A stretch of DNA of 64,000 nt from Amorphophallus konjac (taxonomy: Eukaryota > Streptophyta > Magnoliopsida > Alismatales > Araceae), in contig CM040125.1 of NCBI GenBank assembly GCA_022559845.1, positions 200,486,102-200,550,101 on the forward strand. The letters are read 5' to 3'. Shown piece after piece: positions 34,020 through 43,846 of this stretch (position 1 is the stretch's first letter; each line of letters begins with the position of its first letter). The notes under the pieces were generated by a model. That model was not told where the DNA came from, searched no databases, and saw only the letters and a list, made by a program, of their open reading frames with translations. The translations under genes and the position numbers were made by a program.

Positions 34020-34320
34020 AAACGGCGCGAAAGGGCCTTAAACCGGCGCGCCCCTTCAACATCTTAAGCCGGCACGCCCCATTTTTTTCATGTGCCCTTG
34101 CTTTGGCCTTAAACCGGCGCGCCCCATTTTTTTCATGTGCCCTTGCTTTGGCCTTAAACCGGCGCGCCCCATTTTTTTCATGTGCCCTTGCTTTGGCCTT
34201 AAACCGGCGCGCCCTTCATCTTGGGTTAAACCGGCGCGCCCCTTTTCCCCTTCATATGGGTTAAACCGGCACGCACCCTTTCCCTTGCATTTCACGTGAA
34301 TCCGGCGCGCAAACAATCCA
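34020..34320. repeat. CCGGCGCGCC motif cluster 1 in solo LTR G, with 45-bp tandem repeat
   Basis: About nine TTAAACCGGCGCGCCCC-type motifs. Between about 34064 and 34215 they form a 45-bp tandem unit (starts about 34064, 34109, 34154, 34199) that also holds CATGTGCCCTTGCTTTGGCC. Because 45 is a multiple of three, all frames stay open, which explains the overlapping small frames here. Confidence 0.9.
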
Positions 34321-34577
34321 TCCCATCTACATTCCGATGCTCTGTTTTGCATCATTATGGCGTGTAGAGAACATTCAATGCCCATGACTCTGCTTCTACC
34401 TTCGTTCGATAGCACACAAGCAGTAGCAGCAAGGCAAGCTCCGACAGATCTCTGAGCGTCCCATCCTCGGACGAGCAGCAATGTACGGGACAAATGAACA
34501 GCGTCCAGCACAGCCAGTCAACTCTCGACCTCATTGCGGACGAGGTGGAAGTGGCAGGGACGCTCCCAGGCTGGCTG

Positions 34578-34586
34578 ATATATAAA
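34578..34586 (+). promoter_or_regulatory. TATA-like box 1 in solo LTR G
   Basis: GATATATAAAGGGGGCAG, about 260 bp downstream of motif cluster 1 and followed by purine-rich sequence. Confidence 0.55.
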
Positions 34587-35619
34587 GGGGGCAGTATTGT
34601 GAAGCCAAAGAGAGAGGAGGATCAAGAGAAGAAGGGAACAGAAGAAGAGAGAAGAGGAAGAAGGGAGAGGCAAAAGGGAAGGCTGCTGGTTCGGCTAAGG
34701 TCCCTAACGTCCGAAGAGAAGAGGAAGCTACATCCATCCCCATCTGCAAGGTGAAGAAGAAAAAGAGAGAGGGTGAGAAAGAGAGAGGGGAGAGAGGGGG
34801 AAGAGCTTGTGCTCTGTTCCTCCTTCTCCCCCACCGATGTATCTTCTTTTCCCACCTCAACACTTAGCTTCTCTTTTATCTTCTCCGTTGTATTCTTCCT
34901 TTCCTTTCCCTTGAGAATGAATAAAAGAATGACTTTGTAAGCATGCGCAGTATTCTATGGCTCTGATCCTTTCCCCCCTTTTCTTCCGTTTCATTTCTCT
35001 GGTTCTCTGAATCACTTGGGGTCCTCGGAAGCTTGCCCTTCTGTGGCATGAACTCTGAGGGAACCCGTTCGAAGGGTGAACAGTCATGGCCACCTACGGC
35101 CTACATCCGTCCCGTTCCACGAATTCATCACCCGTGAGTTGTGAGAGCTCTTGAAGGCTAGACCTCGAGCTCTCCAACAATCACATTTGGGTTTTTGGAC
35201 CGCCATGAGGTCTAGATTTGAGGCGTACCCCGGAGTTATCCGTTTGGTGCCCCTTATTTTGCTCTGGCAACTCCCAGTCCAGGGGAGGTGCTGCCCAATC
35301 TTCGCCAGAATAAGAACACTCAAGAACAGACGAACAGGATGAGTTCTCCGAACACGAGAGCAGACGAATAGACTTAGCTCTGTGGGGGGAAAGAATAGCT
35401 TTCAGCCTGAACTTCTGAGTTCCTTCAATCTTCATGCTCGTTCATCTTAATAAATGATTAAAAAGCTTTGACCACCTTCTCTATCAACTTAACCCATCAA
35501 TCAAGTGAATTAACCAATCGAAATGTCAATCTACAGGTTGAAGAAACAAGAACGGAAACAGAAAGAATAAACAGAGCACAAACAGAATGAAATAAGGCTT
35601 AACTCGGTGCCCCCTTAAT

Positions 35620-35905
35620 CCGGCGTGGGCTAATCCGGCGCGCTAGCCCCCCGCGCCGGATTAGCTCCACACTCAAACCCACTTCGGATTTCCGGAGCTC
35701 AAACCGGCGCGCCCCACTCTTCTTAGGCTATTCCGGCGCGACCCCTCTCCCTCCTTGGCATTAACTTAACCCGGCGCGCCCCCTTTACACCTCCATAGCC
35801 GGCGCGCCTCTCCCTTGCATCATGTTAAACCGGCGCGCCCCTAGTGTCCATCTAACCGGTGCGCCCCTCCTCTCTTCCTTCATATCCATTTAACCGGCGT
35901 GCCTC
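35620..35905. repeat. CCGGCGCGCC motif cluster 2 in solo LTR G
   Basis: About ten AACCGGCGCGCCCC-like motifs at 25-40 bp spacing with unrelated sequence between them, directly upstream of a second TATA-like box (35906-35916). Confidence 0.85.
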
Positions 35906-35916
35906 TTTTATATAAA
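35906..35916 (+). promoter_or_regulatory. TATA-like box 2 in solo LTR G
   Basis: TTTATATAAAGGGGGGG immediately follows motif cluster 2. It may be an alternative promoter. Confidence 0.45.
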
Positions 35917-36722
35917 GGGGGGGAGGTAAATAATAATAATAAAAGGGAGAAAGGTTCAAACAAAAAAATGCAAAGATCAATACCAAATAAAAAAATTAAA
36001 GGAGCTCTATTACCTGTGCAAAGATCAACCTCCCGACCTGACTGCGCAGGTCGATCCGCGTGTGAGGGCGCACGTTAGTGAGCTCGGGCTATGCACTTAA
36101 TAATTCACTCCCTCGGACTGGGTGCAAAGAGAAAATCGACGACGCCTTATGGTATCAGACGTGGTTTACGGAATTTCCGACATGGCCATAGTCCGAAATC
36201 ATCTCCGGCCAACAATCTATCAACTCGATCCGTCTCTACCGGGATCCAATCCCGTATTCTCATTAAACTTGCCTCGTTCGTGGCAGACATTTGCGCGGTT
36301 TTTGTTATCATCTTTTATACTACAAACACGGACCTACGTCCGAACATGCAGTGGCCCATGAGTGACCGACATAGTCTGAACATTCACGTCCCGAGACGGG
36401 TTTCTAGCATAGTTCATCTTTCACTATCCTCCTGCATTATTAGTATTCTCTTTAGGCCGTAGGGCCCTTATTCCCAGCAATCAATCAAGGGTGTTCCGCC
36501 TTATGGGGGATGTAAATAACGCTGTGGCCTTTACGGCACGGCGGGTTTCGGTCCCGACACGAACCACACAATTGTCTGATTAGTCAGATCGCGCGCACCA
36601 TGGGCTTCCACGAAGCCCGAATAAATCGTCACTTTGTGACTGGTACGCCCTCGCACTAAATAAGCGAATTAACCCCGACCAACAAACGAACAGATTCCCC
36701 CTCGAATTTTAGTGCGTCCACA

Positions 36723-36727
36723 GTACC
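36723..36727. other. Target site duplication of solo LTR G, right copy
   Basis: GTACC, equal to 33623-33627. Confidence 0.9.
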
Positions 36728-38300
36728 CAGGTTTGACTTGTGTCCCTACCAACATGTCATTGACTTGAAGACACTTCTGTCAGCAATCCAGCTGGAGGAG
36801 GATTCTTTACAGTCTACCACTGAGATAGTCTTCACTGTCTGCCAATCTTTACAGTCTGCCACTAGGGAATAGGACACTTCACAGTCTCCCACTAACGTGT
36901 TGTCAACCAATGGGTTGTCTGACCAGGCAGAGTTCACAGAAATGTACACTTCAAGCAGAATAAGAAGACTACATGTCTGAAGGACATTGAATGTAAAGAT
37001 CTGGAACTGACAAAAAGGAAATCTGCTCTACCTCTTTACACAGTCTGTCACCGTCCCATCCTTGTACCTCAACAAAGTCAGCTCAAGCCAAATCTTGCAT
37101 AGTATCTTCTTCAAAGTAAGGGAACGCTCTTGGAGGGAAAACTTGAAGGGAAAAGATTCCTCACCATTTGTCCACGTGGCTCACTATATATATATATTAT
37201 CTAGCTTCCTATGAAGAAGCTGCCGCTGCCGTCCACACAGTGCCATGCTCTAGAGCATCTACCAAAAACATTCCTGAGAAAGCGTGAGAGTAGCCCCAAC
37301 ACTTGGTTGACTAGTCCAGTGTTGTTAGAAGAAGAAAAGAGAGAGCAGCCTTGAGAGAAGAAGAGAGAGCGGCCTTGAGAGAGAAAGCCATCCTTCGGTC
37401 TATCGGAACATGAGAAGATAGATCTTTGGATTTGACATAGTAGCTGCGGTTACCAACTTGCTGATCACTATATGTAGTTTAAGTTGGTGCTTACATCTCT
37501 TTTGTTCTTGTCATTAATACTGCACTTGTAGTTTTTCCTTCTTTTGTTTTGATTCGATCAACCATCTCTTCATCCTATTTGTCCGATCCCCTGTTTAGGG
37601 ATCGGGTTCCCTTTGTGATTTCAGATGAAGAGAGGATCTGATCCTCTTGGTGAAAAAGTAAGCTATGTTGCTCAGCGGATCAAGCTGTGTGTCAGCCGGA
37701 AAGCCTCACCAGGTTTGGTGTGGGGTGGATGTAGGTTGTGGGTTTACAACCGAATCACCTTAAAATCCATGTGTTGTGGGTTGAATCATTTGTGGGCTTA
37801 TTCCATATCTTCTCTCTCCTTTCACAGGTCGGTGTGCTTATTTCATTGCATGCAGTTTGTGCTACCTCACTCTCACTTCTGAGTGTTGTTTCTGTAGTCT
37901 CACCTGTACACCGTTTATCTGTTGCTACCAATCTTATGTCCTTGAATGCCTGCTGCACTCTTGCACACAGGCATAAGGGAGCATTCTCCAGTTAATGGGG
38001 ATCATCTTGCGTGCACACATACGCCTTGGCTGATCACCATTGCATACACTCCAGTTGACTCGGTTGGGCTCCAAGCATACACTTTGTCTACACTGGTCAA
38101 CCTGTGTAATATCTAAACTACCATTTCGTCTTAAGCCATTCCATTTAAACTCTGCTGTACAATGTGTAAGTAATTCAATTGCTTTACAGGAGTGGTTTAT
38201 ACTTTCAGTAGCCTAAGAGTCTTTAAATAGGCCAGGGTTCTTGAAAGGATCTATTCAACCCCCCCTTCGAGATCTGACTGCACTACGTGGGACCTATTCA
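36728..38300 (+). repeat. Copia element F LTR, second part
   Basis: Continues the LTR after solo LTR G. It contains a TATA-like box in CACTATATATATATATTATC (37184-37198), and ends with a C-rich TTCAACCCCCCC word and CCTATTCA, typical of Copia LTR ends. It also has three CAGTCTNCCACT-like words near 36810-36900. Confidence 0.75.
37184..37198 (+). promoter_or_regulatory. TATA-like box of Copia LTR F
   Basis: TATATATATATATT, about 1.1 kb before the LTR end in plus orientation. Confidence 0.5.
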
Positions 38301-38301
38301 G

Positions 38302-38313
38302 TGGTATCAAAGC
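38302..38313 (+). other. Primer binding site of Copia element F (initiator tRNA-Met type)
   Basis: TGGTATCAAAGC lies one base after the LTR end, with one mismatch to the usual TGGTATCAGAGC. A primer site after this LTR, when a 3' untranslated region precedes the same LTR, implies two element copies sharing an LTR, or a rearrangement. Only about 12 more bases of that second copy remain. Confidence 0.75.
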
Positions 38314-38325
38314 ATACCATTGTTC

Positions 38326-39837
38326 CCAACAGATATTACAGTCCTCCCCCCTTATAGGAATTTCATCCTCGAAATTCAAGGAGCTAACAAGTGAACAAGG
38401 GAAGAACAAACTCAAACACTGGCTACGCTCTCCAAGCATCATCCAAACTCTAAACACAAAACACGATAACACAATTCTTGAAAAACATAATTCAGAGGAA
38501 CACTGCCAGACCACAATCACAGGCACACCGATCCAAAGAACAAGCACGGCACCCTAGTGAACACAAGTCCGACACCTCCGAAACAAGGCAACATCGCTTC
38601 CGTCTCACAGGGAAAGGAGACACGACCCATGCCACGAAAATTGCTACAGATAAACCACACGATAGACACAACAAGCATCAGCTTAAACAAGGAAATATAG
38701 TCCTCTCAGCTGACAGCTCGAACACATCATCGGCTTCCGTGCCAAGAATAATAACAAAACTGGCACACAGAACGCCAATGTCAACACTGGACCACGAGCA
38801 TAATCAAGTTAGTCCTCACTCAGACATTACATCGATTCGAGTCGCATGCCAACTCCATCATGATATAAGAGTACAGCAAAACCAACTGACAAGACCTCGG
38901 TCCACACAATGCCAAATCAGACTCATAGGGAACTCCTCCCAAGGTGAACAAAACCACCAACGAATGACAATCAACAACACCTGTAGAGCCACGGGACACA
39001 ACTGCAAGCTGGGTCACATCTAGGAACACTAACGGCTGAACACACGGCTAGCATATACAATCCACACTGCGAACAGGTCACAAACAAGGACCCACGACAA
39101 CAACAACAATATCGGGGAATGCATCTCGAGGACCACGACCACGTCCCTAGAGCACAACATCCAAGAAAAATACAGAGAAGAAAAGGTACTCGACCAGCAG
39201 ATATGCTGACAGATTCCCTAATCCTCTCACACGCCAGCGCCAACAACCAAAATATCTCCAAACAATGGCACAACAACCAACAACATCAATGCACACATAG
39301 CCAAGTGGAAGATACATCGAGGAAAACAAACCCCTCAGCCGGTCAGAATCTTCCAGCCGACAAATCCTAGAACAATGGGTTATCATCCCACACGCTTCCA
39401 CTGCACGCTCAACATATGCACACAGGCAGCAAGAACAACTCGGCATCCGCATCTCAGCACACACTCGACGCCATTGCAATATACGAAATCGTAACGTACC
39501 ACGCCTCGAGTACTGATCCTGCTAACAACCGATCACAAGTCGCCATAGTGCAAACCAGGAAGAGCACCAGCTTCAGCACAAGCACAAAGAAATGCTAATC
39601 TCATATTATCCTAACGTCCTAGAACGCTTACTAAACCATCGTAGCTCAACAGCCGCCAAACACGGCACGTCGAACACGGTGCACAACGGCCCCCAAATAC
39701 AAAAATCTGGGTCCAAAGCCAAGCAACCGTCGAACAAAGAGCAGATCAGGCTCAAAATTAACACAGTCCACACTTAAGCAGACACAGGACAAGGCTTCAC
39801 CAAGACAGCACTTCCAAAGCTAACCTCGAAAAGACGC
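38326..39837 (-). mobile_element. Minus-strand Ty3/Gypsy 3'-end remnant, otherwise unidentified
   Basis: On the minus strand the segment at 38390-38326 reads FEDEIPIRGEDCN, then an ATAAGGGGGGAGG purine tract (38341-38355) and TGTAATATCTG, which looks like an LTR start. This layout is typical of the 3' end of plant chromoviruses. The rest, up to element D, shows no domain on either strand. The open frames (38478-39023 plus, 39479-38971 minus) are not recognisable. The last five bases before D are GACGC. Confidence 0.5.
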
Positions 39838-40322
39838 TGTTGACACCTTGAAAATGAACAGAGGTGGAAGCAGAATTGAAAGGGAAGTCAGACCTACAGT
39901 GAAAGATCACTGATGAAGCTCGTTAACCATCTACCCGGCCGAAGTCTTTTCAGACTGAGGCTGATGTCCGGTCTTGTCACCGTTCGGTTGACAATGCTGA
40001 TGAAACATACCCGGTTTTGTCATCATTCAGATGGCAATACTGATTAAACCCCAGTTTGTTCACTGATGGAACCTCAAGAAGATCTCAACAAAGTCATGTC
40101 GCTACTAAAGAGGCCTTATTCAGTCTTGATGGAAATCAATTCAAATAAGAAAGAGAATCCTAAGGCACGTGTGAGGCCTAAAGGCACCAGATGGGCCGGC
40201 CATTTGGGCTTCTGAGATTGGCGCCGGGAACCTCAACGAGGGGCCACTTGTCACGCCGGGAGCTGTGTCGAACAGAACAAGCCACACCGACTGCCCTCCA
40301 CCAAGAGGACGGGAGGATGGGG

Positions 40323-40332
40323 TCTATAAAAA
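40323..40332 (+). promoter_or_regulatory. TATA-like box of LTR D
   Basis: GGTCTATAAAAACAAACC, about 485 bp into the LTR and about 100 bp after a GGCGCCGGGAACC motif. It is followed by a GA-rich leader. Confidence 0.6.
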
Positions 40333-41339
40333 CAAACCCTCTTTGAAATGAAAAGGGGATCGAGGTCGGGCGATCGATCAAAAAGAAAAAAAAAAGAGAA
40401 GAAGCCTACAGAGAGAGAGAGCCTCCTCCGCTGAAAAAAAGAAAGAGAGAAGAGATCAATCCCAAGGGAAGAAGCTCCAGGTGGGCATCCGGGGAGGGAG
40501 AGGAGTCAATGCTCCGCCCTCCCCCATGTTTTCTTTTCTTCTGCTTCAAGTAATCGTTCAAGTGTTGTCTTGATTCCTTGGATGTAGCTGAGATATCTCG
40601 GCATCTGTTTACCCCCCTTTCTCTCACTCTCTCCCTGTAATCGGTTTGAGTATTGGAACGATGTATCGTCTGGGTTTTCTCACCATGTGTCTTCCCTGAT
40701 AGATATCGTCAAATGAATATATATATATATATGGGCTACAGTTCAAGCCTGATTTCGATTCCTTTGGAGCTCTATTGCCTTTCTTCGTGTTATCTGTAGA
40801 CCAGTAGCATGATGATCCTCTTCCCCAGTGGATTGACGATCCGCCGATTTGCCTTTTTTTCTTCCTTTGCAGCACCATCAGTGCTTATCTCAGAGCCCGG
40901 GACATACTATCCCTTGGCTTCTGGGATGATGCCGTGCTATGCAATGATCGAAGCTTGTGAGACCCCGGAGTTCTAAGTGTATGTGCTTTGTCCGTTGGCG
41001 TCGTCGAAGTCGCCTCTGGGTCCAGAGACAGTCATCTTTTGGCTCCCAGGGCGATGAATGACCATATCAAGGTTGTCCCCAGGGTCCTGCGTGATAATGG
41101 CGATAGACAGGGGCATCCAGACCTCGGCCTCCCCAGATCCCTCCTGAACCCTGATACCTCTATGAAGCCCAAACCTAATCCAGTTCAGGGTCGACCCCTT
41201 GATCAGTTTCGATCCTATAAAGCCTATTTGCTTCGGCATCGATCATCATTAAACCCAAAACAGAGTGCCGTAAAACCCTAAACCCATCTCGGAGCCTTCA
41301 TCCATCTCGGCCCCATAAACAGTAAAGCAGGTGAATAGT

Positions 41340-42600
41340 CCTCGGTGCGAGCCTTCCCCCGCCGATAACCCTACCTTGCCTGCGCCGAGATCTCCCTTTG
41401 CCAGTTCCCGGTGCGCTGAACAGTAGCGCATGAAGGACTCTTCCCGGCGCGAAACTTCGTGCGCCGAGAGCCCTTGTGTTTGCTCCCCGGCGCGCCCAAC
41501 AGTAGCTTTTGAAGGACCCTTCCCGGCGCGATGGTTTTGGCGCCGGGAACCACCCTTTTTCAAGCCAAGGGCCTCCTTAAGCCGTGAGCTCTCCATCTCT
41601 TGAACCTTGGACGAAAATCCTTGCTATCATTGAAGAAACCCCACAGATACCCTTGTGAACTGCTCAGTATACCCTACATTCTATCAAGAATGCCTTGAGT
41701 CATCACATGCACTTCAGGGGCGACAATTAGTGGGAACGACTCCCCTTTTTCCACGTGGTTTCCCGAACCCGATCGGCTTTTATAACCATAAGGACCAAGG
41801 AAGCTCTGCCACTGCATAAGCTTCTACGGTCTCAAAGGTAATATCAAGATAGTGCTGCAAGCACATACAGGCGTCAGGGGCCCTATACCCCTCTGTTTTT
41901 GACTTTCACCCCGGCATTCCGTGGGTGATCATCTATCATTCTCTGCCAAATATCAAGTCCAGGGGAGGTGCTGTCAAAATTACCCCAGGATGACAGAGAT
42001 GACATGAAACCTATCCCCGGGACCTTATCTATCAATGGTGACAGAGGCTCCCTATACTTCATTGTTCCCCTCCCAAACTTTTCTATGTTCCTGGCCTTCC
42101 TTAGGAACCTACACTGAAATAGGTTGAAGTCCAGTGAATTGAGCCATTTTGACTCCTTATGGCCCATTTGCTTCAACCCGATCATCATGAAACCCCAAAA
42201 CAGAGTACCGTAAGCTCTGTTCCTATCCCGGCGCCCTCACACCTCTCGGCCCCGCTTACAGGGAACTGGATGAACAGCTCTCGGCGCCACTTTTCAGGCG
42301 CCAAGAACCATCTTGACCCCCTCCCCTGCGCGCCGGAAGCCCCTGCACCTTGGCCGCGCCGAGAACCGGCTTGGCCTTCTCCCCTGCGCTCCGGGATCCC
42401 CCCTTGGCATCTTCATGCGCCGAGAGCCTAACCCACTGGCATCTTATGGCGCCGAGGACCTAACCCCTCCTTGGCATCGCATGGCGCCGAGAACGCTACC
42501 CTCCTTCATGCAGAATGACATTAACACCAACTTCCCGGCACCTCAAACAGTACCTCATGAAGAACCCTTCCCGGCATGGTGGTTTTCGCGCCGGGAACCT
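41340..42600. repeat. GCGCCGAGA / CGGCGCG motif clusters in LTR D
   Basis: More than fifteen short G/C palindromic words (CGGCGCG, GGCGCCGAGA, GCGCCGGGAACC) are dispersed over two clusters (41340-41560 and 42230-42600), with a gap between. The same words recur at 63280-63530 before the 3' LTR and in LTR A (1390-1525, 2110-2225). Confidence 0.7.
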
Positions 42601-42754
42601 ACATGCACACACAACCTGCCCCAGGAGCCTACTCCTCCGTACAATTGAACCCCCCGTCACTTTAATCAAGCCAATCCAGGCACGCCAATAAATCAAATAA
42701 TAAACAATAAATAAATAAATAAATAAAATAAATAAAAATCCGCGTCCACAAGTC

Positions 42755-42772
42755 TGGCACGCCCGGTGGGAC
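42755..42772 (+). other. Primer binding site of element D
   Basis: TGGCACGCCCGGTGGGAC lies four bases after the LTR end, identical to that of element A. Confidence 0.82.
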
Positions 42773-42868
42773 CTAGTCTCCCTTCATCTTTACGCTAAAG
42801 TAGGAGGCCCAGCGGGCCCCCCTCAAACCTCTGATTCCGTCCACTTTCCTCATTTTCAGGAATCTACA

Positions 42869-43813
42869 ATGACGGCTGGAATCATGTCTGTCTACTTCGA
42901 CCAGCAACCGATTGACATGCATGTGCGAGAGGGCTACCTGGCGGTACCTCTTACATTCGGATCAATGTCGCCTGCCGTTGGGCTGCCCAACTGCCTGGGC
43001 CTCGTCTTCACCGACCTTCTGTAGGTCGACAACGATGAGCAAGGCACTGCCGCAAGTGCCCCGACGCAGACCACTGATGAGAAAGCTAGCTTACTGAAGA
43101 AGACAGCTTCCACCGTTGTCTCCTGCTATGTCCATCATGTCCAAAGGAAGGACATGGTCCCCGCTGCTGCCCAGAAGGGGAAAAGAACCAACCGGAGAAG
43201 CCGGTGTGCCGCTGCTAACCGTCGTCTTTCCAATTCTAGGAAGACGATGATGATGGGTGATATTAGGGTGAACCTTGACGGCCGCCCCAGGGAGATCCGT
43301 CCGGACAGGATTATCCCGACCATCCCAACCAACAACAAGTTCCAAGTTCTGGCCACCAGGAGGGCCAACCGGGAAGCTGATGAAAGGAAGACGCTGGCAC
43401 CCAAGCCAGCAAGATACAAATAGGTCTGGCGGCTGAAGAAGATACAAAGCTGGGTCCCAGCTCGAGACAGAGAGAATCTTACTGATGTCACTGTTGCCCG
43501 CCTCAGAGCAGGGGGCAGAAGGGAAGAGAGAAAAGACGAAAGAAATGCTACTGCTGTCTGTCCCAGGACCCGGGGGAGGAGAGATGAGACTGAGGGTCAA
43601 GGAAGGAATATGACTGCTGCTTGCCCCATGATGAAGGGTAGAAGATATGAAAAGAAGGAGGACTTTACTGCCACCCGTTCCAGGGCCGGGGGCAGAAGAT
43701 GGCAAAGAAAGAACCATGATGCTGCTGCCAACTGCTGCCAAATTGGCAATGTGAGAAGGAGTGAACCAGTCACTGTGATTGCTGCAAGAAGACCAAGAGC
43801 CTGTGCCAGATAG
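42869..43813 (+). pseudogene. gag N-terminal extension of element D
   Basis: Three open pieces (to TAG 43022, TAG 43421 and TAG 43811) share one frame. Residues early in it match A (GYLAVPLTFG, VGLPNCLG, FTDLL; then MMMGDIRVNL, RI.PT.PTNNKFQVLA). The third piece is an Arg/Lys-rich run of imperfect repeats around CP and RG (TAVCPRTRGRR, TAACPMMKGRR), about 20-30 residues apart, possibly nucleic-acid binding. No known domain. Confidence 0.75.
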
Positions 43814-43846
43814 GCTGATATCTTCAGATACTCCAAAACCGAGCAT

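Larger units (their letters stand above)
33628..36722 (+). mobile_element. Solo LTR G of a Tat-type element
   Basis: 3095 bp starting TGTGGACGC and ending GCGTCCACA, flanked by GTACC on both sides. Its 3' part (36530-36720) shares GGTTTCGGTCCCGACACGA, TGTCTGATTAGTCAGAT and GTGACTGGTACGCC with the end of LTR A, and its terminus CGTCCACA matches the end of LTR D. There is no internal region, so LTR-LTR recombination removed it. It carries two separate clusters of CCGGCGCGCC motifs, each followed by a TATA box. No gene is apparent. The open frames follow the 45-bp repeat or purine-rich composition. Confidence 0.88.
39838..42750 (+). repeat. Element D 5' LTR
   Basis: 2913 bp, starting TGTTGACACC and ending GCGTCCACA. 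TATA-like box TCTATAAAAAC at 40323-40332. Many GCGCCGAGA and CGGCGCG motifs occur at 41340-41560 and 42230-42600. An AAATAAATAA run lies at 42690-42740. The open frames inside are not conserved as protein. Confidence 0.92.

Noticed and set aside
10622..38313. tRNA-like words (TGGTATCAGAGC and similar) as tRNA gene fragments.
   Set aside because: They lie next to LTR ends and are primer binding sites. No cloverleaf surrounds them.
38478..39023. Plus-strand 181-codon frame as a gene.
   Set aside because: Polar, compositionally biased peptide without domain, overlapping equally long frames on the other strand, inside a Gypsy 3'-end remnant.
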